Positions 1 through 9,880 of a DNA stretch of 15,621 bases are shown in pieces. Below the pieces are notes generated by a model. It made no database searches. It was not told where the DNA came from and saw only the letters and a program-made list of their open reading frames with translations. This DNA comes from Phascolomyces articulosus (Eukaryota > Mucoromycota > Mucoromycetes > Mucorales > Lichtheimiaceae), in NCBI GenBank assembly GCA_025677815.1, contig JAIXMP010000098.1:1-15621 (forward strand), read 5' to 3'. Positions within the stretch are counted from its first letter, which is position 1, and every line of letters starts with the position of its first letter. Position numbers and translations under genes: made by a program.

Positions 1-9
1 AATGTGTAA

Positions 10-200
10 CTATAACGCGTTTCTGTACTCCTATAACGTGCTCAGCTATAATGAGCTATAATGCGAATATAACGCGCGTTTTAGTAACGCTTTTAACGAG
101 CTATAACATGCATTTGATGAACTATAACGTGCTTTTGATGAACTATAACATGCTGTTTCTATAGCTTTAACGCGCGTTTTATTAGCTATAACGTGCTTTC
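10..200. repeat. Subterminal repeat array, CTATAACG(C/T)GC unit
   Basis: About ten imperfect copies of a 10-15 nt unit lie within 190 nt: CTATAACGCG (10-19), CTATAACGTGCT (31-42), a pair with CTATAATG (45-64), ATATAACGCGCG (68-79), GCTATAACATGC (100-111), CTATAACGTGCTTTT (122-136), CTATAACATGCTG (143-155), GCTTTAACGCGCG (164-176) and GCTATAACGTGC (185-196). The same motif recurs at the other end of the element (about 9834-9857) and in inverted form at about 9757-9780. In CACTA elements such arrays are binding sites for the element's DNA-binding protein. That role here is inferred from position and repetition. Confidence 0.8.
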
Positions 201-2040
201 ATTTTTATGATTCATTGTTTTCTGATTTTCTTATTGGCCATCATTGTGTACATTATTTATGATTATAGAAAAAAAAATATGATTTTATTTATTTTTTATT
301 GGATAATAAAAACTAGTAATACTGCTTCTATCACTATTTACTATTGTACTAAACTATTTTATTCTATCTGTTGTCCTACCTCTTTTACGCCGATATTGCT
401 GTTCATTTAGGACCCATGAAAAACGTTGGTTTTTTTTTTACCCACACTCCATTATTTGTTTGCTACTTCATTGTGGTATAGATCGTTCGGTTTACCCATG
501 AAACGCGTCATCGTCATCACTTGTAAAAACTGCGTTCTTGATTTTATACTAGCAAAAAAAAAAAAAAAAGGAAAAAAGTCCACTAGAATGAGTCAAGAGG
601 AAAAACAAAAGTAAACAACCAGACAGAATCAAATCAACGTACCTGGTAGTGTTTTGACAAGAGTATTGTATGAAAATACCTATTCAAAAAAGTAATAGTT
701 AGTATATGTATATGAAAAGCATATTCCGTAATGTATTCATAAAGAAGAAAATAATTTACCATTATACAAAAAGGAGATACAATCTACTGATGTTGTAGTC
801 AATACTATTATGACCCTAAAAATCGTTTTTCACAATTAATAAAAAGAAAATTATTACTATTAAGAAACAATCAAAAAGTTTCAAAAATAATATCTTACCT
901 TGTGTTTACAATGATAAGGAGAAGGTGCCATTCTATTAAAAAAAATAAATATCAGTACAGTAATCATAGTAACACGTTTAATGATAGCGACTATACCAGA
1001 TATACAAAAGAACTTACCATTGAATTGACCTTCGTGTCAATCTTCATATCAATCTATAAAAGAAAAAGGAAAAAAACCAAAAGAATAGGAATAAGAGTAT
1101 ACCATGTCAAACACCCTTCCAACCACACATATGTATATTCTTGACCTTGGTACCATATTGTCCAAAAGGAACCTTGTGAATTTCGTGTTAAATTCTACAG
1201 ATACTGTCAAAGTGTTAGCTAGTTGTTTTCGAACGTCTGTTTTCTTCCATTTAATTAATTTCACCCATCCCCAAAAAAGTAGTACTATATGCCATTAAGT
1301 TACGTGTTCATGTGTTAGAGATAGATAGAAAAAGTAAAAGGCAAAACATTATAGAGGAAAAGGGATATATTGTAATATAACATCCGGATTTGCTTGTTGG
1401 GGAAAAACAAAGAAAGAAAAAAAAACAGTAAGTCAAAAAAGGGAGAAAGAGACGCGTAGCCACCTTATTATGCTAATGAGATATTTTTTAAATGGCGAAA
1501 TATGCTTACCTCCATTGCCAAATTTGGATCGTGTTGTCAATGCATGAAAAAGAAAAAGATTGTTGTTTTTTAAATCGATGAATGACTATATAGAAAATAA
1601 TAAAGATATGAGTAAACAACATGCACCGTAAAAAGGATATTGAGGTAAAATGACAATAAGATGAATAAAAAAAAATAAAATGTATGAAAAGTAGGACTAA
1701 AGAATATAGTAGAGAATCTTTTATTATTTAAAAATGTTGGTCTTTATATATGGTTCTATTATCTATGGAGATGATGTCCAGTTAATTATGATTAATAATC
1801 TATGTTCAATAAGCTGAGATGAAGGATCTCTTACTTCTTAAATTACATATAATCATACGTGTATATTTAGTTGAGTTATAGACTGGTACACCGATCTTCT
1901 CCGATGTCTACACTTCTTTACTGTTTTTTCTTTATATAGTATTCTTACACTGTGTTATTAGTAATAAGAATTTAACTTGGTGTAGTGTGTTAATGGTCAA
2001 TATTATTTATTAAGAATAATCAGTTTTGGTACCTGATAGT
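201..2040. other. AT-rich stretch without a supportable gene
   Basis: About 1.8 kb of A/T-rich sequence with many A and T runs, inside element A between the subterminal array and its first gene. The open frames here are short (under 81 codons), low in complexity and start at arbitrary ATGs. None has intron signals, a recognisable motif or a counterpart elsewhere in the window. I see nothing more in it. Confidence 0.6.
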
Positions 2041-2055
2041 GACATGAAGAAAAAC

Positions 2056-2064
2056 TATATAAAA
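2056..2064 (+). promoter_or_regulatory. TATA box of accessory gene 1
   Basis: TATATAAAA lies about 107 nt upstream of the ATG at 2171. The transposase gene has a TATA motif at a similar distance from its start (4856), and the small accessory gene has one somewhat closer (8648). Confidence 0.5.
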
Positions 2065-2170
2065 AGGATGTATTTTAATATTATGGCTGTCTTATTATTA
2101 ACACACACATATAACCCACACTCACATGCATTTTATTTTTATTCATACATACCTTTTTTTATTTATTAAC

Positions 2171-3659
2171 ATGACCAATCCTCACAAAAAAGAGAACTAT
2201 CTCCCAATCTTCTTCTGCCCCTGCCAAACGAAGAACAACCAGGGAATTGCAACGTGCTCTTGAACTGGCATCTGTTCGATCTGCTGGTTCCGTTCCTCCC
2301 GTCTCCTTGTCGGTGCCTTCTTCTCGCCAGGTGGAACCTCCTCTTTCACGTCAACCTACCCTCGATCGTCAGGAAAGTATCGCAAGCAACTCAACAACAG
2401 CATCGATCCTGAAGAGTTGGCATCTCTTGGTCGTCACTCACCCAAAATGACGATGCATTGGAAGACTTGAGAAACGACCTTCTTGGGGAAATAAGGGACA
2501 ACTTTGCCCAGTTTGAGGAGGTTCTCCGGGTTAACATGAACAATGGTGAACAAGATGCCAATGCTGATCCCAATTCTGACGCCATTGAAAATGGAAGAAG
2601 AATGGAGGAAGCAGGCGAGGCCAGAAGTAGTGTTATGGTATGTACTGTTGGTTTTTCATATTTTTGCAAGTTATCATTCATATTATCCAATTAGATATAA
2701 TTATAATATGCTAACCTTTACATTGAATATATTATAGGACAAAGTGGTTCGAATGTACAAACAGATGGCGGCCAAGTACGACTTTGAAGATGGAAAAGGG
2801 ATCGTTAGGGAGCCTAATGCAACCATTCATGCTTCCATTATCGAAACAATCACACCTACCAGGAAGAGTACCTGAACGTCCTGAAGTGGGATAGCCTTGT
2901 CAAGTCTATGACAAGGGACCACTTCAACAACTTGAAGAAGGACTATAACAAGACTGAAGCGCAACGTGCAGCCGAAGCTCCTGTAAACCGTGCGGCAACG
3001 CGAAAGCATGATGTAAGATAAAAAAAAAGAGTGATCGAGGGGAAAAAAGTGATTGAGATATAATTAAAAAAAAAAGAACCCAAAAGTTAAAAAAAAAATA
3101 TACAGAAATTGCGACGCCGTCTTGTTACTTACGATGGAGGAGATCGAATGGGCAAGTATGATGAGTACCCAGAGGCACCCTTTGTCCTCAAACTCGTGTA
3201 CATGTCAGATGAGGATTCGACTGATGACGAATCCTTGGTGCATGCAACGAAAAAGGGTTTAAGAATCAGGAAGCCAACATGGCATAGCCAACAAGTAAAA
3301 AAAAAAAAGTACATTCGTTGGTTTAGGTTTGTCCAAAAAGAGTTTGTATATGTTACTGACCTTTTTATTGTTTCTTGAAAATAAAGCTCCTTGACCTTTT
3401 CGATACACTTGACAAGGACTATACCGGACCTCCATTGCATCGAAAACGGTCCATTGGTGCTCCCATCACTGGTTCCATTCCCAAAGGCGCCCCTCTATGG
3501 GCAGTCGTACCAGCAGCAGCAGCACTGCCAGTTCCTCCATCATCTTCAACACCACCACCTGCATCATCATCGTCACCAGCACGAACCCCATCTCCATCTC
3601 CATCATCACCATCTCCTCCTCCACCACCTGCACAACGCCGCGATGCTCATATATTTTAA
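2171..3659 (+). pseudogene. Accessory gene 1 of element A: Pro/Ser-rich protein of unknown function, frameshifted
   Basis: I do not recognise this gene. A four-exon model fits the splice signals: 2171-2637, 2738-3012, 3106-3294 and 3387-3659 (stop TAA 3657-3659), with donors GTATGT, GTAAGA and GTAAAA, giving a product of roughly 400 residues. The N-terminal part is basic (KRR near an RELQRALEL helix) and then Ser/Pro-rich. Next come acidic helices (exon 1 end), a charged helical part with KWDSL (exon 2), then RRR, an acidic MSDEDSTDDES stretch and RIRKPTW (exon 3). The tail is rich in Pro, Ser and Ala (exon 4). The last three exon junctions are phase 0. The frame is broken by apparent single-base indels in the A6 run at 2186-2191 and near 2391-2405, 2441-2450 and 2841-2850. 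A long open C-terminal frame and consistent splice phases argue for a once-real gene. Its position as the first gene of the element suggests an accessory transposition protein, which is inference. Confidence 0.6.
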
Positions 3660-3732
3660 ACATCGTGTGCTTTTCTTCTCGCTCTCTCCATAAATATATA
3701 CATAAAAAAAATACAAAAAAAAAACTATATCG

Positions 3733-3785
3733 TACACACACTCTCTCACACACACACATACACACACACATATATATATATATAC
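3733..3785. repeat. CA/TA microsatellite
   Basis: A run of CA dinucleotides interrupted by CT, followed by TA dinucleotides, just after the stop of accessory gene 1 and directly before an AATAAA (3786-3791) that could serve as its poly(A) signal. Long open frames on both strands here are low-complexity by-products of the repeat. Confidence 0.85.
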
Positions 3786-3791
3786 AATAAA

Positions 3792-4850
3792 AAGTGTTCC
3801 AACAGATGGAAAGATCAAAAAAGAAAAATACCTTTAAAATATAACCAAACGATAAATGATAGAAAAAAGCTGCTTCTTTATCATTCGATCAAACACGCCT
3901 TGTATTTTTCTTGGGAATATTTTTCCTGATAATAATTGTATTTTTCATACGTTAGATCAATAATTGATCTTGGGAGCACGGTCCTTTTTTTAGATTCATT
4001 TTTAGAGTAGTCCCAGAAAAAAAGAACAATGTATTTTACCTTATAAAGAATCTTCTTTTTTTTACTGCGGTCAATCGTTTGTAATCATCCACTTGAGATT
4101 GTATAACGGTCTACCTTCTTTTATACAAAAGACCAGATAGGTACAAGTGGCGACAATAATTATTAAAAAGACAAATGAGCATTCACCATCTTTGTAATCA
4201 TCGCAAACATGTAATTTTCTCCTGTGTTTTGAGAATAGGTTCTAAATTTTAAAAAATATACGTTTTTATAAGTCAAAAAAACGAAAAATGACTTTTATCT
4301 TGCTTGAAAAAAACACCTCTTTATTATGGCGGCGGATTCTTTATCTTACCTTGTGGAACGTAGCTTATGATCACATTATAATCCACCCTTTTATATAAAA
4401 GAATATTGGCTTCTGAACGTCAACGATAGGTGTGTATGAATTGCCATATATTATTGCTCTTCATACATAACTTTCTTGGTTTAATATGCTCTCGTTTCAT
4501 TTGTGACTATAATGACTATTTTTTGTAAGTTCTATTTTTTTTTGTAAATAAAAGAGAAAAACGATTACTACTATATTAGGAATACTTCTTTGTACCAGTA
4601 GTCTATAGTTTAATTAAATTACCTTTGTGACACCCAATGGAACAATAAATCATGCATCTTGTTGCGCAGTCATTACTTGCATTGCACATGTTGCAGTGTG
4701 TCCTTCTTCATTTAAATTATCATCGTATACCTTGTTGCACAGTTTATCTATTCATCGTTGTATATTTTGATCCGTAATCATATTTGTCATGATCTATATA
4801 TTAGTTTTATATATTTTATGGTATTCATTAGATCTGCAGTAAGAACAGAA
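3792..4850. other. Intergenic AT-rich stretch before the transposase gene
   Basis: About 1 kb with no supportable gene, between accessory gene 1 and the transposase promoter. Two related short direct repeats (CTTGTTGCGCAGT near 4657 and CTTGTTGCACAGT near 4731) are the only internal structure noticed. Confidence 0.5.
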
Positions 4851-4855
4851 AAAGA

Positions 4856-4863
4856 TATAAATA
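4856..4863 (+). promoter_or_regulatory. TATA box of the transposase gene
   Basis: TATAAATA lies about 118 nt ahead of the ATG at 4974. The identical octamer precedes both copies of the small accessory gene. Confidence 0.5.
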
Positions 4864-4973
4864 ACCCTTCGAATATCAAACAAAAAAAACATTATTTTAC
4901 AATTAAACATACCTCCTCGTGTTTTATATATCCATTCAGACTCTACTTTTTTCATCTATCGAACGCCAAAACA

Positions 4974-7900
4974 ATGCCACCAGTTCGATGCTCATGTGAT
5001 CGATGTAATGGAAAACTGGTCAACAGTAGATCAGTAGTTTACCGTCATAGAAAGAATGAAGCTGAAAGAAGAAGACAATGTAAATATTTATGACAATTTT
5101 TTTTGGTGGATGCTTTGATTTCGCAATGTAATTTGTACCTAATCATTTTTCTTCATCTTTATTTATTTTAGCTCAGGAGAGAGCCATTCGCCGGTGATTA
5201 GTGGAAACAACAGACAAAGAAACGTGCCAAGTTCGCAACCACAAGGTCCGCCCCCTAATTTACAACAAGATAACCATCTGGATTGCTATCACAGGCCCCA
5301 GACGATCAATGTAAGTTGATTCTATTAAAAAATATTATGAAAAATAAAATTATTCTTTTTTAGCATGTCAGCATATATTTACTAATATAATACCATGGAC
5401 TATTTTAGATGATCCTATTGACCCTGCAACCCCATCTGAACATTATTACTTATCTTACCAACAAGGACCAGTGCCCATGGAAATAACAGATGAACCACCT
5501 ATTTCTGCTACTATAGAAGATGTTGACGAGGGTTCCGTATTGGGAGTGATCGAGTCAGTTGAAGATGAGGAAATCGTCGATTTAAATGAATTGGCATACC
5601 TAGACGACGAAGAAGAAATAAATGACAATGATGACACTGAAGACATGGATGAGTATACTGCATCGAATAACAGTAAGTATTTATTACATAAGTTATATAA
5701 TTATAAAGTGGTGAAAAAATATTAATAGAGTTTGTTTTTTTTTAGATGAAAAGGGTATCCTTACCTTCTTGCAAGCTTTTGCTGTAATCTTTCATTTGTT
5801 GTACTTGTCAAATGTTGCTGCGACCAAACTTTTAGAAGCCTTGAACATGGTCTTGATCATGTTGAACCTCCATTCTCGTCTCCATACCACACCATCCACT
5901 GTCCGTGCCAATACCAATATGACCGATTTCACTGAAAACGTTGTCAAATACATTGTTTGTCCCACTTGCCACGAGGTGTATGACCGAAATGATTTGACAC
6001 TCTCATCAAAATGTACAAAATGCACCGCGAACACTGCCTTGTTTGACAAAAAAGGTCTACCAAAAAAAGTATATGCATACCACCCGTTGAAAGAAAGCCT
6101 GCGTATGCTTTTTGAACGACCTGATTTCGAAATAAACATTAACAAATGGCGCACGCGTAACGTTCCTTCCCATCTTATGTCTGACATTTATGATGGCGAA
6201 ATGTGGACAACCATACCTGACCCAGACACTCTCCTGAATGAAGAACCCAAACCTTTCGTTACACATGAACGATCTCTCTTGTTGACAATTAACATCGATT
6301 GGTTCCGGGCATTCAAGAACTCTGCTTACTCAATGGGCGCCATTTACGCAATTGTCCAAAATTTGCTGCGTGAATTGCGTAACAAGAAGGAAAATATAAT
6401 CTTGCTTGGCACGATCCCCAGGCCGCATGAACCAAAAACTGTCGCAATGAATAACTACCTAAAGCCATTGGCAGATGAACTGGAGGAACTTTATCACAGT
6501 GTATGAATAAAAACATATCAAAGCCAAAACAGAGAAAGAACTGTCCGTGCTGCCCTCTTGAACGTTGCTTGTGATATGCCTGCCGCCAGAAAGATTGCCG
6601 GTTTTACATCTGCTGTAAGTCGACGAGGATGCTACAAGTGTGATCGGGATTTCCTTCCAGTTCAGGGTGAAGGGTTAAACTTTTCGGGTTTCTCTCCTCA
6701 ACAAATCAATGAAGAACGCCTTGTTACAAAAGAGCAAAACAAACAATGGGGTGCCGATTGGAAAGCAGAAAGTGCGCCGCAAGAAAAAAAGAACTCGAAC
6801 AGCAGTATGGCACGCGATATACTGAATTACACCGATTAGTATACTTTGACGTCCCACGATGTGTAATAATCGACCCACTTCATAATTTGTTTCTTAGAAC
6901 TGCCAAAAAGATGGTTGACACATGGTTGGATAAAAAGTATTTGACTGATGCAAAGCTGAAAAGCATGCAAGTTGCTGCTGATGGTATAATGGTGCCCCAT
7001 GGTTATGATACACTTGCCAACAAAATCGAATCAGGCTTTAGTTCGATGAAAGCTGCTGAATGGAAAGTCTGGATTCTTATATACTCTCCTTTTATCCTTC
7101 GTGGGGTGATCCCAAGAGCTGATTTTGAAAATTGGATGCTGTTTGTTGATGCATGTCGTATCCTGGTTCGCCCTTCCATTGAAAGAAATGATATCCAAAT
7201 TGGCCATGACAAGTTGATCGAGTTCTGTAAAGGAGCACAGAGGTTGAACGGTGATAAATGGGTAACACCGAATATGCATGCTCATATTCATCTTGCCAAA
7301 CAGATGCGTGACTTTTCGGTTATCCCCAGTATGGTGCTACTCTTTCGAACGGTACAATGGGATGCTTGGTAGTATCGACACAAATAACAAAGGGACTTTC
7401 GAAGTTACTGTGGTGAACCGTTTTCTTGAAAGCGTTCACCTTGCTGATTACGTTCGACGCTTAGAACCAGAAATGGGTGAAGATGAGGTATCATTCCTCT
7501 ATGGTCTTGCTAAAAGCCAGGTACAACAACAACAACAGCACGTCTTGCTTCTTCTGATGCCATGGATATCGAAGAGATTGTGAAAAATCCAGAGGATATG
7601 TTGCGCGCTACAGGACAGGAATCGATACCAGAGTCCAGCATCCATGGTAAACAAAAACCCATTAGAATGTCCCATGATCATTACAAGCACCTTGTCATGT
7701 ACTACAGGATGAGGTATAGCGAAAATTTTTGTGATGAATTTGCTGAAAACTACCGTCCAGACAACATAAGGGTTGCTTCAAAAATCAAAAAGTTCACCAG
7801 GGTCAAGATTCATGGTCAAACATACTGCAGTGTTGAAGCAGCAAGTGCTCGAGGCTCCCATATACATGCCTTATTTGTTGCAAGCCCTGATAATAATAGA

Positions 7901-8206
7901 GACGAAGAAGAGGAAGAAAGCGCACCACCATCTCTTTTCGCTGGTCAAGTCCTTTACTACTTTGAACATGATCTTCGCACGAAAGGTCTACATCGCTTCG
8001 CCATGGTTCGCTATTATGGGCAACTCAGTTCACAACATCTTGTTGATACGACCGGTGTGGAATTGTGGAAAGATTCGTTCGATGAACTGAGTCATTATTC
8101 TATTCTTCCGATCGCTCGTATATATGCCCCATTCGCGTATGCAAAATATAAAACGGGTAATAGGTTAGCTGCAATTCCACTTGAACCCAAATTCCATCTT
8201 AATTAA
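4974..8206 (+). pseudogene. Tnp2-type CACTA transposase of element A (decayed)
   Basis: The catalytic transposase of the element. Four exons are suggested: 4974-5079, 5172-5310, 5409-5672 and 5746-8206, with GTAAAT/GTAAGT donors. Exon 1 encodes the N-terminal Cys motif typical of these proteins (CSCDRCNG, then YRH). Exon 3 is acidic. Exon 4 has a zinc ribbon (CPTC at about 5958, CTKC at about 6012), then the YDGEMW segment and the catalytic-core start NIDWF (Asp codon 6297-6299), ENIILLGTIPRPHEPK, CDMPAARKIAGF, a YKCD Cys pair and IIDPLHNLFL (Asp codon 6872-6874). FERYNGMLGS and the family C-terminal domain (7562-8206) follow. Breaks: exon 2 has no single open frame; in-frame TGA at 6504-6506 just before a conserved block; frameshift at the A7 run 6784-6790; 2-nt deletion near 7330; 1-nt deletion near 7517. 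The last two are shown by the second copy, which keeps the frame there. Family assignment is confident from motif order; exon 1-2 boundaries are tentative. Confidence 0.85.
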
Positions 8207-8726
8207 CTGCACTTCCTCTTTTTTATTCCTCCCCATCTTTTCGGCATATTTTGTCATCACATCTCCTCACTCTCTCTAATTATATAAATACTCCCACACA
8301 TATATATATTTTATATTTTATACTTGCCTTTTTTCACCGATCTATATTTTATAATCTTCAAAATAATTAAAAGCTAAAAAGCTGGTCTTTTCTGTGGAGT
8401 TTTATTAATTTTTGTAAGACAGAAAGCTGAAAATATTAATACTGATTATTATTCTTACTTCAACTCCAAAAAAGTCATCGTTGCAACTAACAAATCGTAT
8501 GAAAATAATCTATCGTCATTGATCACTACAATAAAAAAATATACGTTCATACGATGTGTGATTTTTGTGCCTTTTTGGATGATTGTTTTGTGAAAATTCT
8601 TGTTTGGAAATTAAAAATAGTGTGTTATTATGGAAAGACGCGTGAAATATAAATACCTGCTTGCAAATGAACAACACCCTATAAACCTTGCTTTTTTTCA
8701 ATACATCCTTTTTTTTAACAACAATA
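8207..8726 (+). promoter_or_regulatory. Conserved intergenic region and promoter of accessory gene 2
   Basis: This 520-nt spacer separates the transposase stop from the ATG of the small accessory gene. It holds TATAAATA at 8648-8655, 72 nt before the ATG. The segment 8524-8618 is clearly conserved with 11188-11284 of the second element (it includes a shared GATGATTGTTTTGTGAAAA), although it encodes nothing. This makes it the likely control region. The first half (8207-8450) is pyrimidine-rich and less conserved. Confidence 0.5.
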
Positions 8727-9507
8727 ATGTCTTCATATTCTTCTCGTAGTAATACTCCTGTTTTCGAGGCATCGCCCTCCTTTCCCCCTCTTTCCACTCC
8801 ATCACCACTGCCAGCATCACCTCATCCACAAGTCATGTCACCACCACAATCGATATATTCTTCATCACAAGATTTCCCGCCCCTTTTTTTTGATGAATCG
8901 GAAATGGAAGTACAAGAAGTAGAAGAAGACGAGCACGCAGATGCTGAAACTGTGTAAGAACTAATAAAACCATAGTGTTAAAAATTAGCAGTAGAACTTG
9001 TTTTTTAAAACATCGATTTTTTAGTGCTTGGGAAGGGGACATTAGTCAAATTGAGGTCCATCTTACATGGAGCAACAGATTGAGCAGGTAGAAGAGCAGC
9101 TCGTTGATCTTCTTCGCGAGCGGCATAATTTGTATGTATTTCTTGCATAATTTTTTTTAGTTGGTAAAAAAGAAACGGTATGGTGCTTACTCATCTTATA
9201 ATTTTAACCAGGATTTTGCAGGCGCTTGCACGAGTTGAATCTCAGTTGAGTGCTACTCCTGGCTTGGACGATATGCTGTTCTTGATGGGAGAACGTGTGC
9301 GTCTCACCCGGTTGCTGAACAGGTAGATTTTATTGCGTTTTCATATTACTTTTTGCGATACGTGCATGTGTTTGCATGAGCTGTTATTTTGGTACTGATG
9401 GAATGTATAAAAGAACGTTTGTAGGTAGACCAGTGGAAGGGACAGAGAGATCTGGTAGCAATGGCGGATTACACTTAGGAAAACGAAGATGCGATCAATT
9501 CGATTAG
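8727..9507 (+). pseudogene. Accessory gene 2 of element A: small coiled-coil protein, TNPA-like position, frameshifted
   Basis: A four-exon gene: 8727-8953, 9025-9131, 9212-9322 and 9429-9507, stop TAG. Introns are 71, 80 and 106 nt. Joined exon lengths total 524 nt, one short of 174 codons plus stop. Exon 1 is Ser/Pro-rich (FEASPSFPPL, ASPHPQVMSP) and ends acidic (EMEVQEVEEDEH). Exons 2-3 encode a helical coiled-coil-like segment (MEQQIEQVEEQL, then LARVESQLS, GLDDMLFLMGERVRL). The tail is short and basic (GKRRCDQFD). Compared with the second copy, one C is missing at 9065-9066, which shifts the frame in exon 2. The two copies agree in exon count, phases and intron sequence, so the gene is real. 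No known domain was recognised. In CACTA elements a second small gene commonly encodes the subterminal-repeat binder; that is the working guess here. Confidence 0.75.
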
Positions 9508-9756
9508 TTTTCTTTTTTTTATATAAATAAAAATATTATATATATAACAAATATTACAAACACCAAAAAATAGGATTTATCATGTCCCTTGTAATAAAGG
9601 TGATGGGTTAAAATAAAAAGAGATTTATTTTTTTTGAAAGAAAAAAAAGATGGAGTAAATGGCATAATAGAATCTGAGTAACTTTTTTTTTTTTGAAAAG
9701 TAAAACAAGTGGTATACTCCTCACCACACAGTTACCAAAATAAATATATATTGTGG

Positions 9757-9880
9757 CATCGCGTTAAAGCTCATTATAGTTCGTTCATACCACATTAAAG
9801 GTAGCCCCTGATTTTAACCCTAGATATGTAAAAAATATAACGAGCTATAACGCGCGTTTAAGGACCCTGTTTTTGCAGTG
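9757..9880. repeat. Right terminus of element A (subterminal motifs and CAGTG end)
   Basis: It contains inverted copies of the left-array motif (about 9757-9780), a GGTAGCCCCTGATTTTAA cassette (from 9800), two direct ATAACG motifs (about 9835-9852) and the tip GACCCTGTTTTTGCAGTG (9863-9880). The second element has the equivalent cassette and tip, with exactly 49 nt between the AGATA of the cassette and CAGTG in both. CAGTG matches the expected complement of a CACTG-type CACTA start. Confidence 0.8.

Larger units (their letters stand above)
1..9880 (+). mobile_element. Element A: CACTA/EnSpm-type (Tnp2) DNA transposon, left tip outside window
   Basis: A cut-and-paste transposon of the CACTA/EnSpm (Tnp2, Plavaka-like) superfamily. 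The window shows a subterminal repeat array (10-200), three plus-strand genes (2171-3659, 4974-8206, 8727-9507) and a right terminus ending CAGTG at 9876-9880. The right end is defined by comparison: homology between the downstream second element and the inside of this one begins at exactly 9881, the base after CAGTG, and the second element ends in a matching CAGTG terminus. No CACTG-type left tip is visible, so the left end is presumed upstream of base 1. All three genes carry frameshifts or stops, so the copy as written is not autonomous. Superfamily assignment is strong from the transposase; the exact family name is not determined. Confidence 0.8.

Noticed and set aside
902..1298. Overlapping 60-80 codon open frames on both strands
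   Set aside because: Composition is that of random AT-rich DNA, with no splice signals, motif or second copy.
2391..2690. 99-codon minus-strand open frame
   Set aside because: It is antisense to the acidic exon of accessory gene 1 and crosses its intron donor; no independent support.
3391..3693. Histidine-rich open frame overlapping exon 4 of accessory gene 1
   Set aside because: It is a shadow of the Pro/Ser-coding frame (CCA/TCA repeats read out of register give CAT/CAC). The Pro/Ser frame joins exon 3 in phase.
3466..3818. Antisense open frames rich in Cys/Val and Met/Glu
   Set aside because: They arise from the CA/TA microsatellite and from the complement of the Pro/Ser repeats; no motif or start context supports them.
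4657..4743. Pair of CTTGTTGC(G/A)CAGT direct repeats
   Set aside because: There are only two short copies, and they do not match either element's subterminal motifs. Too weak to call a functional site.
4758..4973. Longer transposase start 72 codons upstream of 4974
   Set aside because: The TATA box at 4856 lies inside it, and the upstream residues are low-complexity. The Cys motif directly follows the ATG at 4974.
5792..6187. 131-codon minus-strand open frame
   Set aside because: It lies opposite the zinc-ribbon part of the transposase, where the plus strand has clear family motifs.
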